Source of the DNA: an uncultured Pseudomonadota bacterium | Lineage (GTDB): Bacteria > Pseudomonadota > Gammaproteobacteria > Methylococcales > Methylomonadaceae | DNA: 5,167 bases | Assembly: GCA_903904275.1 (NCBI GenBank) | Contig: CAIVBX010000119.1 | Location: forward strand, 1 to 5,167 | Reading direction: 5' to 3' | Shown: positions 1 through 5,060 of the stretch, one piece after another | How the letters are laid out: each line of letters begins with the position of its first letter | Position numbering within the stretch: the stretch's first letter is position 1 | Made by a program: the position numbers and the translations under genes | The notes under the pieces: model-generated | Databases searched by the model: none | What the model was told of the DNA's origin: nothing | The model's input: the letters and a program-made list of their open reading frames with translations, nothing else

Positions 1-65
1 ATTTTTTTAGCAAATTTGCGCGTGTTGCCTGTATCTGTTCCGAAAAAAATACCTACTTTTGCCAT
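1..65 (-). CDS. nifF: NifF flavodoxin, N-terminal 21 codons only (cut by left edge)
   Basis: This is the start of a flavodoxin that carries electrons to the nitrogenase Fe protein (NifH) in the cytoplasm. Only 21 complete codons are visible. They read as a beta strand, MAKVGIFFG, followed by the FMN-phosphate loop TDTGNTRK. This fits the flavodoxin signature (T/S)-x-T-G-x-T, with the key residues at positions 10 to 15. The ATG at 63-65 is preceded by a strong Shine-Dalgarno (AGGAGAG). The gene begins 21 nt after the Grx-BolA stop, so it probably belongs to the same transcript. The NifF name rather than a generic flavodoxin rests on the N-terminal sequence and on its place after nifM-clpX, as in Azotobacter. 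The rest of the gene lies outside the window, so length and the usual long-chain flavodoxin loop cannot be checked. Confidence 0.88.
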   Translation of the reverse strand, partial: MAKVGIFFGTDTGNTRKFAKK

Positions 66-69
66 GACA

Positions 70-76
70 CTCTCCT
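70..76 (-). promoter_or_regulatory. Strong ribosome binding site of nifF
   Basis: The minus strand reads AGGAGAG here. The AGGAG core ends 6 nt before the nifF ATG. It is one of the strongest Shine-Dalgarno matches in the window, and it suggests that nifF is translated independently and well, unlike several upstream genes that seem to rely on coupling. Confidence 0.75.
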
Positions 77-86
77 AAAAAAGAAA

Positions 87-677
87 TCAACTTTTAATTT
101 GTAATAAACCTGCTTGCGGTGCAGGTTGCGTTTCAGGTGTAGACGTTTTCAGAGTAACCGCGTGCAAACGTCCTGACGCTAAAACCTCGTTTAATGTTTC
201 CATCACACCTTGATGTTGTTTAACTAACGGCAAACCCGCGAAATCTTCGCTCACCACGCTAATCGTTAAATCACAGCCTTGTCCTTCGATGCTGATTTTC
301 GCGTTTGGATAGGCTTTGCTAATCAGATTTGAAACTTCCGAATGTGTCACGGTTGCCGAATCGATTTTAACCGTTGCTTGCAACATTGGTAACAAACTAC
401 CGTCGTTAAACATCGCTTCAACAATGTCACAACCTCCAACGAGTTCGCCGTTGATGAACAATTGCGGAAAGGTTGGCCACTTTGAAATTTTTGGTAATTT
501 TTCGCGGATAAACGGGGCTTGCAATACATTCACATACGCAAACGGCACACCCGTTCCGTTCAAAATACCCACCGTTTTGGCAGAAAAACCGCATTCTGGC
601 GCAGTCGGTACGCCTTTCATGTAAAGGATGACCGCGTTGTCGGCGAGTTGTTTTTCGATAATGTCTTGTGTACTCAT
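87..677 (-). CDS. Monothiol glutaredoxin (CGFS, Grx4 type) fused to a BolA-family domain
   Basis: This is a 196-aa two-domain protein. Residues 1-100 are a CGFS monothiol glutaredoxin: KGVPTAPECGFS with the active cysteine C29 (CGFS 29-32), then the cis-proline segment WPTFPQLF (67-74) and the glutathione-binding GGCD (81-84). Residues about 105-182 are a BolA domain of the BolA2/IbaG type, with the Cys of GQGC (C135), VVSEDFAG (141-148), KQH (153-155), and the invariant histidine in RLHAV (H172) followed by LKT. A Pro/Gln-rich tail of about 15 residues ends the protein. CGFS glutaredoxins bind a glutathione-ligated [2Fe-2S] cluster. With BolA proteins they form heterodimers that share a cluster through the Grx Cys and BolA His (or Cys), used in Fe-S trafficking and iron sensing. 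Here both partners are in one chain. The gene follows clpX by 15 nt and precedes nifF by 21 nt, so delivery or repair of Fe-S clusters during nitrogen fixation is the likely role (inference). The ATG at 675-677 has only a weak GAG ribosome site 7 nt upstream. The domain calls are firm. Confidence 0.93.
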   Translation of the reverse strand: MSTQDIIEKQLADNAVILYMKGVPTAPECGFSAKTVGILNGTGVPFAYVNVLQAPFIREKLPKISKWPTFPQLFINGELVGGCDIVEAMFNDGSLLPMLQATVKIDSATVTHSEVSNLISKAYPNAKISIEGQGCDLTISVVSEDFAGLPLVKQHQGVMETLNEVLASGRLHAVTLKTSTPETQPAPQAGLLQIKS

Positions 678-692
678 GATTTTTCTCGTTTG

Positions 693-1973
693 TTATTGGG
701 TAGCTTGTTCGGGTTCTTCGTGTTCGACAACTTCGACTTCTTGTTCACCTTTGATAACGTCGGCGTTGACGATGCAACGTTCGACATTTTCGCGTGAGGG
801 AATATCAAACATGATTCGACGCAACACTTTTTCCATGATGCCGCGCAAACCGCGTGCGCCCGTGTTGTGTTCAATGGCTTGTTCGGCGATTTCTTCTAGC
901 GCGTCTTGCGTGAACTCGAGTTCCACGTCATCAAAGGCAAACAACTGTTGATATTGTTTGACCAGCGCGTTTTTAGGTTCGGTGAGAACTTTAATTAACG
1001 CTTCAACATCTAACGGTTCAAGTGGAGCTAACACAGGAAAACGTCCGATAAATTCAGGAATCAAACCAAATTTTTTCAAGTCGTCGGGTTGCGTGGCGTT
1101 GAGCATATCTTCTAATTTGGGCTTTTCAGTCGAATTCATTTCAGCGTGAAAACCAATCGCCGTATGCCCTGGCACTAAACGTTTTTCAACGTGTTTTTCT
1201 AAACCTGGGAACGCGCCGCCTGAAATAAACAAAATGTTGCGCGTATCAACCGTGACAGATTCACTGCCGCCACTTTGTTCTTTGCGCCGACCTTTGAGCG
1301 AAACTTTCACAAGCGAGCCTTCGACCAAACGCAATAACGCTTGTTGCACGCCTTCGCCTGAAACATCGCGTGTGCCAATTGCCTGTTCAGGGCTTCTTGC
1401 GATTTTGTCCACTTCGTCAATATAAACAATGCCCCATTCGGCTTTGCTAATGTCGCCATTTGCCACGTCGAGTAAACGCACTAAAATGTTTTCCACATCG
1501 TCACCAACATAACCCGCTTGCGTGAGTGTGGTCGCATCGGCAACGGCAAATGGAACGCCAACAATTTTTGCAAGCGTGCTAGCAAGTAACGTTTTCCCCG
1601 TTCCCGAAGGTCCGACGAGCAAAATGTTTGATTTTCCAATTTCAACACTTTGGTCAGCACTGCCTAGCCCAGCGACTTTACTATTTTCGTGTTTGAGGCG
1701 TTTGTAATGGTTATAAACCGCGACGGCGAGAATTTCTTTCGCTAAATCTTGCCCAATCACATATTGGTCGAGCAATTTTTTGATTTCAACAGGTTTAGGT
1801 AATTCTTGCGGAATATCTGACAAGGCTTTCTTTTTGCCCCAACTCGAAACGACTTGGCTTGCCAAAATCACGCAAGCTTCGCAAATATGTCCTTCCGCAC
1901 CTGCAATCATCGGCACAGAAGCCGAGGCTTCGATTTCACAAAACGAACAATGTTGTTTAGTTTCTTTGGTCAT
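693..1973 (-). CDS. clpX: Nif-associated ClpX paralogue (AAA+ unfoldase subunit of ClpXP)
   Basis: ClpX unfolds tagged substrates and feeds them to ClpP. The 426-aa product has the full family layout: N-terminal zinc-binding domain with C9, C12, C31 and C34; Walker A GPSGTGKT (121-128); pore loop GYVG (154-157); Walker B IVYIDE (182-187); box RDVSGEGVQQALL (202-214); arginine-finger segment PEFIGR (306-311); sensor-2 GARGLR (372-377); and an acidic tail. The ClpP-docking IGF tripeptide is present (273-275), so it should still work with ClpP, which is not encoded here. The loop that reads RKH in E. coli ClpX is RRKE here (229-232), with a slightly longer spacer. The position between nifM and nifF matches the second ClpX (ClpX2) of Azotobacter vinelandii, which controls NifB and NifEN levels under diazotrophy. 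The start is uncertain: the ATG at 1971-1973 overlaps the end of nifM by 17 nt with a poor ribosome site, and a GTG three codons upstream (1980-1982) is possible. Confidence 0.95.
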   Translation of the reverse strand: MTKETKQHCSFCEIEASASVPMIAGAEGHICEACVILASQVVSSWGKKKALSDIPQELPKPVEIKKLLDQYVIGQDLAKEILAVAVYNHYKRLKHENSKVAGLGSADQSVEIGKSNILLVGPSGTGKTLLASTLAKIVGVPFAVADATTLTQAGYVGDDVENILVRLLDVANGDISKAEWGIVYIDEVDKIARSPEQAIGTRDVSGEGVQQALLRLVEGSLVKVSLKGRRKEQSGGSESVTVDTRNILFISGGAFPGLEKHVEKRLVPGHTAIGFHAEMNSTEKPKLEDMLNATQPDDLKKFGLIPEFIGRFPVLAPLEPLDVEALIKVLTEPKNALVKQYQQLFAFDDVELEFTQDALEEIAEQAIEHNTGARGLRGIMEKVLRRIMFDIPSRENVERCIVNADVIKGEQEVEVVEHEEPEQATQ

Positions 1974-2817
1974 GACTTTCACTCACTTTCGGCAGATTCG
2001 CCAACCATGCTTTTTGATAAAGTTGTTTTTGCCGTTCTTGCATCGCAGAACGAATTTTTGGTGTAGCCGTTTTTAATGACATGGTTTCGGGACGAATAAT
2101 TTTTAGACATTGAATTAAATGTAATCCTGCTTCCGTTTCAACTACGCCGCTGATTTCATTTTCTTTTAACGCAAACAACGTGACATCCAATTCAGGATGC
2201 AATTTTCCCGCGATGACATTGCCTAATTCACCGCCGTTAAATGCGGTCGGACATTCCGAATTTTTCAACGCTAAATCAGCAAATTTTTTCGGTTTGCGTT
2301 TGAGTTTTTCGGCGATTTCCTCAATCCGTTTTAATGCCATTTCGGGCGTATTTTCAGGAAAATCGGGATTGACGCTGATGAGAATATGCCGCGCGGTGCG
2401 TTGCTCAGGACAATGGAATTTTTCAGGGTGCGCGTGATAATAACGCTCGATTTCATCGTTATCGATTGGTGCAGCATGAGCGGCAACGCTTTCCAAAACA
2501 TTATTCACTTTGCATTGCCGAAATAATGCGGCTTTCAAGGTTTCAATCGTTAATGAATTCGCAGCTAAAGCCGTTTCAAATGCTTTGCTATTTTCAAAAC
2601 GTTTTTGAACTTCAGCAAAGGCTAAATTTAATTCTTTATCGGGAACGATTACCGCCGCCGCTTCGGGCGAATTTAACACCCGCGTTTCAAGCGTAAATTC
2701 GTTTCTCGCTTGCGTTTCAGTATGACTTAATTCTTCAGGCGAAAGTTCAGCAGGCGACTTTTCAAATAAGGCTAACGCTGCTCGCAATAACGTATAAGGT
2801 TCGATAGCGGTTGTCAT
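1957..2817 (-). CDS. nifM: NifM, parvulin-type peptidyl-prolyl isomerase for Fe protein maturation
   Basis: NifM is needed to make active nitrogenase Fe protein (NifH) and belongs to the SurA/PpiC-like parvulins. The 286-aa product has a helical N-terminal part (about 1-120, a SurA_N-like arrangement of Glu/Ala-rich helices). A parvulin domain follows at about 139-238, with its first strand RTARHILIS (140-148), the GGELG turn (195-199) and the closing GLHLIQ strand (231-236). A basic C-terminal helix comes last. There is no signal peptide, which fits cytoplasmic NifM rather than periplasmic SurA. The length matches the family. I chose the ATG at 2815-2817 because GAGG stands 7 nt upstream; a TTG two codons earlier would also stay open. 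The start lies 2 nt after the nifZ stop, and the 3' end overlaps clpX by 17 nt, so all three are probably cotranscribed and coupled. Confidence 0.95.
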   Translation of the reverse strand: MTTAIEPYTLLRAALALFEKSPAELSPEELSHTETQARNEFTLETRVLNSPEAAAVIVPDKELNLAFAEVQKRFENSKAFETALAANSLTIETLKAALFRQCKVNNVLESVAAHAAPIDNDEIERYYHAHPEKFHCPEQRTARHILISVNPDFPENTPEMALKRIEEIAEKLKRKPKKFADLALKNSECPTAFNGGELGNVIAGKLHPELDVTLFALKENEISGVVETEAGLHLIQCLKIIRPETMSLKTATPKIRSAMQERQKQLYQKAWLANLPKVSESHDQRN

Positions 2818-2819
2818 TT

Positions 2820-3302
2820 TCAATCCTCAGGTTCACGAAAATTGGGGTCGGCAGGTTCAAGCGCAGATTCAGGCACTTGCAAAGTTTTATCTGGAAAACG
2901 AACGTGATATTGCAAGGGTTCTAAATCACGCAACACTTTGAGAACTTCGCCTTGCGTGCCTTTTTCAAAAAGCAAATTGCCACCCATACCTAAATCGATT
3001 TTGCATTTCACCATATCATGAAATTCAAAACGGCTTGGATTCCACGGTGCATCAGCTGGAATCAATTCTTCGGTGCGACAACCCACCATTTTTCCCTGAT
3101 CTAAAAAATGCACCGTAAAAATAACTTGGTCTTGTAAAAATGTACCGACTTCAATCACATGACCTACGCTGCCGCGTCGAACTAATAATTCACCGACTTC
3201 TTTGCCTGGATAAGTGCCGTCGTTGCGAACGTTTCGAGTAACACGCACGGCTGTACCGAACTCAAATCGTCCTTCACCACGATCTTCGAGGTCTTCGCTC
3301 AT
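2820..3302 (-). CDS. nifZ: NifZ, nitrogenase P-cluster / MoFe maturation protein
   Basis: NifZ helps convert the paired [4Fe-4S] precursors of the MoFe protein into the P-cluster, acting on the second half of NifDK. The 160-aa product carries the family core: RFEFGTAVRVTRNVRNDGTYPG (residues 12-33, key residues RNVRNDGTYPG), LLVRRGSVG (39-47), the segment VGTFLQDQ (52-59), and VGCRTEEL (73-80). A second, similar half starts at RFEFHDMVK (91-99) and runs to LQVPESALE (141-149). The length is close to that of Azotobacter NifZ, with a short acidic extension before RFEFG. The ATG overlaps the nifW stop by 4 nt (ATGA). No Shine-Dalgarno is visible in front of it, so translation probably depends on coupling from nifW. 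No membrane or signal segment is seen. Confidence 0.96.
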   Translation of the reverse strand: MSEDLEDRGEGRFEFGTAVRVTRNVRNDGTYPGKEVGELLVRRGSVGHVIEVGTFLQDQVIFTVHFLDQGKMVGCRTEELIPADAPWNPSRFEFHDMVKCKIDLGMGGNLLFEKGTQGEVLKVLRDLEPLQYHVRFPDKTLQVPESALEPADPNFREPED

Positions 3303-3613
3303 ACTTTTATGTCGCCGAGTGAGACGAAATTATTCGATTCATCACCCATTTTGAATACTTTGAACACTTTTTCAGTTTGTGCATCGGATTCAACGAAATC
3401 TTGATAAGCACGCGCTAAAAGATTTTTGTAAATGATTTTTTTCGCATCCTCATCAGCGGGCATGTTGCTTTCTGCTTGCGTTAAATAGGTGTTGAATCGT
3501 TGTAAAATATGCAATCGATTCACATGCACTACGCTTGGCTCATACTCTAACTCGAAATACCGAAGAAAATCTTCAGCCGATTCCAACTCTTCCATATCCT
3601 CTTCAAAATTCAT
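3299..3613 (-). CDS. nifW: NifW, nitrogenase stabilising/protective protein
   Basis: NifW is a small cytoplasmic protein that associates with the MoFe protein. It is linked to its maturation or to protection from oxygen, together with NifZ. The 104-aa product shows the family pattern: ESAEDFLRYFELEY (11-24) followed by VVHVNRLHILQRFNTYL (28-44), then a second helical stretch ending in a short C-terminal strand FVSLGDI. Its length is normal for NifW. The ATG at 3611-3613 has GAGAG 6 nt upstream. A second ATG at codon 7 is less likely, because the first has the ribosome site. The gene is 25 nt after the TPR-like gene and overlaps nifZ by 4 nt, the usual nifW-nifZ pairing. Confidence 0.95.
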   Translation of the reverse strand: MNFEEDMEELESAEDFLRYFELEYEPSVVHVNRLHILQRFNTYLTQAESNMPADEDAKKIIYKNLLARAYQDFVESDAQTEKVFKVFKMGDESNNFVSLGDIKV

Positions 3614-3619
3614 AATAAT

Positions 3620-3624
3620 CTCTC
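3620..3624 (-). promoter_or_regulatory. Ribosome binding site of nifW
   Basis: The minus strand reads GAGAG 6 nt before the nifW ATG. It lies in the largest intergenic gap of the window (25 nt). That gap is AT-rich and contains no inverted repeat that could act as a terminator. Confidence 0.5.
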
Positions 3625-3638
3625 TTATTTTTAATGAG

Positions 3639-4139
3639 TTAAAATTTACTTTCGCGCAACTCTAAAACTTCTAACAACCCTTTTGCTCCGATGCGGTCTT
3701 TGTCATCGAGCGCAATTAACTTTTCAAAAATACCGCGACTTAATTCCAAATTCTCTAAACGCATATTCAAAAAACCAATCGATTTCAACGTGAACAAATA
3801 CAACCGAATTCGGGTTAATGATTCTTTTGGCGCGTCGCTAATATGTGTACGTTCTAACTGTTGCCAATCGTTCGGAAAATTGATGTTTTGCCGAATTAAC
3901 CCCAAGGCTTTTTCTGAAATCATCAACGCTTCGGTTAATCGATGTTGGTAATAATAAAAACGGTTTAACGCCACCAACACATTGAGCGATTCTGGCGCAC
4001 GCAAATACGCTTGAAGCAACGGCAATTCTGCTTCTCCACTACCGTACAATTCAGACGCAGTGCGAATCAAATCTTGAACTTCTATTGAATCCGCTTGTTC
4101 AAAATATAAATCGGTTGCATCAAATTCGAGTAAATCCAT
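3639..4139 (-). CDS. Small TPR-like helical protein of the nif operon (position of Azotobacter orf8)
   Basis: This 166-aa protein has no function I can name. It is predicted all-helical with TPR-like character. One helix pair, about residues 50-82, reads VLVALNRFYYYQHRLTEAL then MISEKALGLI, with small residues at the packing positions typical of TPRs. A second pair, about 110-160, contains YLFTLKSIGFLNMRLENLEL then GIFEKLIALDDKDRIGAKGL. The N-terminus is acidic and there is no signal peptide or membrane segment. In Azotobacter vinelandii an uncharacterised ORF (orf8, from memory) sits between cysE1 and nifW, and this is probably its counterpart. A scaffold or chaperone-like role in nitrogenase assembly is only inference. 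Two adjacent ATGs overlap the cysE stop. I chose the second (4137-4139), which is 6 nt from a strong ribosome site; the first (4140-4142) is only 3 nt away and would add one Met. Confidence 0.85.
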   Translation of the reverse strand: MDLLEFDATDLYFEQADSIEVQDLIRTASELYGSGEAELPLLQAYLRAPESLNVLVALNRFYYYQHRLTEALMISEKALGLIRQNINFPNDWQQLERTHISDAPKESLTRIRLYLFTLKSIGFLNMRLENLELSRGIFEKLIALDDKDRIGAKGLLEVLELRESKF

Positions 4140-4882
4140 CATTCACCACCTTTGCAAATGCCGTCGGCTTCACAACTGCTACAGCCTTCTATTTCAGGCT
4201 CAATTATTTTTTTCTGGTTATGTTCTAACGCATCCAAACGCTCAACCAAACAGTTAATTGCTTTACCAATTGGATCAATGGCAGGAATTTCCAAATCAAT
4301 ACCGCGTGGATTTTGTATTTTCACACCTTTGCTCATCACCACACGCCCTGGAATGCCAATCACAGTGCAACACGCTGGCACATCTTTCATGACTACCGAA
4401 TTTGCACCGACTTTGACGTTGTCGCCAATTTCAATTGCACCCAGAATTTTTGCACCTGCGCCAATCAGAACATTATTGCCAATCGATGGATGCCGCCGCC
4501 CTTTGTTCCAAGACGTGCCGCCCAGCGTTACGCCGTGATACATCGTCACGTCGTCACCAACAACAGCCGTTTCACCAATCACAACGCACGCACCGTGGTC
4601 GATAAAAAAACGTTTTCCAATCGTCGCACCAGGATGAATATCGATGTTGGTCAACCAGCGCGTAAATGCCGATAAAAAACGTGCTGAAAATTTCCACTCT
4701 TTTTTCCACAACCGATGACTGATGCGATGCAACAAAAGTGCGTGAACACCTGGGTAAGTAATCAAGACTTCGGTCAAACTACGCGCCGCAGGGTCTCTAG
4801 CAAAAACACACGTTACATCGCTATGCCAATCTGCAAATAAACTCGGCAAGTTGCGTGGTGTTTGTGGTTTTGAAAAAAACAT
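4139..4882 (-). CDS. cysE: Nif-cluster serine O-acetyltransferase (CysE/NifP)
   Basis: This enzyme makes O-acetyl-L-serine from serine and acetyl-CoA, the committed step of cysteine synthesis. In nif clusters it boosts cysteine for NifS/NifU Fe-S assembly. The 247-aa product starts MFFSKP and has a short helical N-terminal region. A left-handed beta-helix of hexapeptide repeats covers about 80-182, with IDIHPGATIG (80-89), the active-site DHG (D95, H96), VIGETA (101-106), GVTLGGT (117-123), RHP (H131), IGAGAKILG (140-148) and GIPGRVV (176-182). The tail is unusual: CSSC (234-237) and a further Cys at 243. The ATG at 4880-4882 is preferred because its N-terminus matches nif-type CysE as I remember it. 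It overlaps the upstream small ORF stop (TGATG), with GGAG about 12 nt upstream. A GTG one codon earlier (4883-4885) is also possible. It overlaps the next gene by 1 nt. Confidence 0.95.
   Translation of the reverse strand: MFFSKPQTPRNLPSLFADWHSDVTCVFARDPAARSLTEVLITYPGVHALLLHRISHRLWKKEWKFSARFLSAFTRWLTNIDIHPGATIGKRFFIDHGACVVIGETAVVGDDVTMYHGVTLGGTSWNKGRRHPSIGNNVLIGAGAKILGAIEIGDNVKVGANSVVMKDVPACCTVIGIPGRVVMSKGVKIQNPRGIDLEIPAIDPIGKAINCLVERLDALEHNQKKIIEPEIEGCSSCEADGICKGGE
4143..4152 (-). promoter_or_regulatory. Near-perfect Shine-Dalgarno of the TPR-like gene, inside the cysE 3' end
   Basis: The minus strand reads AAGGTGGTGA, matching the full anti-16S complement AAGGAGGTGA at 9 of 10 positions. 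It lies in the last codons of cysE. The AGGTGG part ends 3 nt before the first ATG and 6 nt before the second, which favours the second as start. It implies strong reinitiation at this junction. Confidence 0.7.
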
Positions 4883-5049
4883 CACAGCACCAAACTCCAA
4901 CTGGTTATGCCAGGACGTGGGACGCTTGGCATACAAAAGACTCTTTCTGGCAACATCTCTTTCACAGGCTGATTTTGTGTTTGTTTATGGGCTGAATTGA
5001 TTGCGAAATCTTCTTTTTCAGCGATTTTAACTTCACGATTTTTGTTCAT
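4882..5049 (-). CDS. 55-aa unrecognised small protein between nifV and cysE
   Basis: I do not recognise this product. The first 32 residues are charged and polar (begins MNKNREVKIAEKEDF), with many Lys, Glu and Gln. The last 23 residues are Pro-rich and more hydrophobic, ending VPRPGITSWSLVL, and hold a single Cys (C39) and one Trp (W51). There is no signal peptide or clear membrane helix. Three things argue that it is translated. It has a good ribosome site (GAGGTG) just before the ATG at 5047-5049. It starts 11 nt after the nifV stop. Its TGA overlaps the cysE ATG by one base (TGATG). An in-frame ATG 8 codons upstream (5071-5073) would overlap nifV and lacks a ribosome site. It may be a real small Nif protein or mainly a leader that couples nifV and cysE translation. 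Confidence 0.6.
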   Translation of the reverse strand: MNKNREVKIAEKEDFAINSAHKQTQNQPVKEMLPERVFCMPSVPRPGITSWSLVL

Positions 5050-5053
5050 GGCA

Positions 5054-5059
5054 CACCTC
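5054..5059 (-). promoter_or_regulatory. Ribosome binding site of the 55-aa ORF
   Basis: The minus strand reads GAGGTG, with GAGG ending 6 nt before the ATG at 5047-5049. It lies in the 11-nt gap after the nifV stop and decides the start in favour of this ATG over the upstream ATG at 5071-5073. Confidence 0.65.
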
Positions 5060-5060
5060 G

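Noticed and set aside
700..750. Repetitive-looking stretch at the clpX 3' end
   Set aside because: It simply encodes the Glu/Val/Gln-rich acidic tail of ClpX; there is no true repeat unit beyond codon bias.
316..951. Plus-strand open frames opposite the Grx-BolA gene and the clpX 3' end
   Set aside because: The minus-strand proteins are full-length recognised families with all motifs, and the plus-strand products are Ser/Cys/Phe-rich mirrors of them.
3614..3638. Terminator or promoter in the largest gap, between the TPR gene and nifW
   Set aside because: Only 25 nt, AT-rich, with no inverted repeat and no U-tract after a stem; it holds just the nifW ribosome site.
4360..4376. Possible sigma-54 (-24/-12) promoter on the minus strand inside cysE, reading TGCCAGCGTGTTGCA
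   Set aside because: The TTGC half fits the -12 element, but the GG dinucleotide is missing at the required spacing for -24, and the site lies within a well-conserved coding region. No other -24/-12 site was found at gene starts.
4152..4675. Overlapping plus-strand open frames opposite cysE, up to 128 codons
   Set aside because: They are antisense to a clearly conserved gene, their products resemble no family, and they show low-complexity composition typical of antisense shadows.
4883..4936. An 18-residue N-terminal extension of CysE beginning at a TTG (4934-4936)
   Set aside because: No ribosome site precedes the TTG, the extension overlaps the small ORF in another frame, and the conserved nif-CysE start MFF lies at the ATG 4880-4882.
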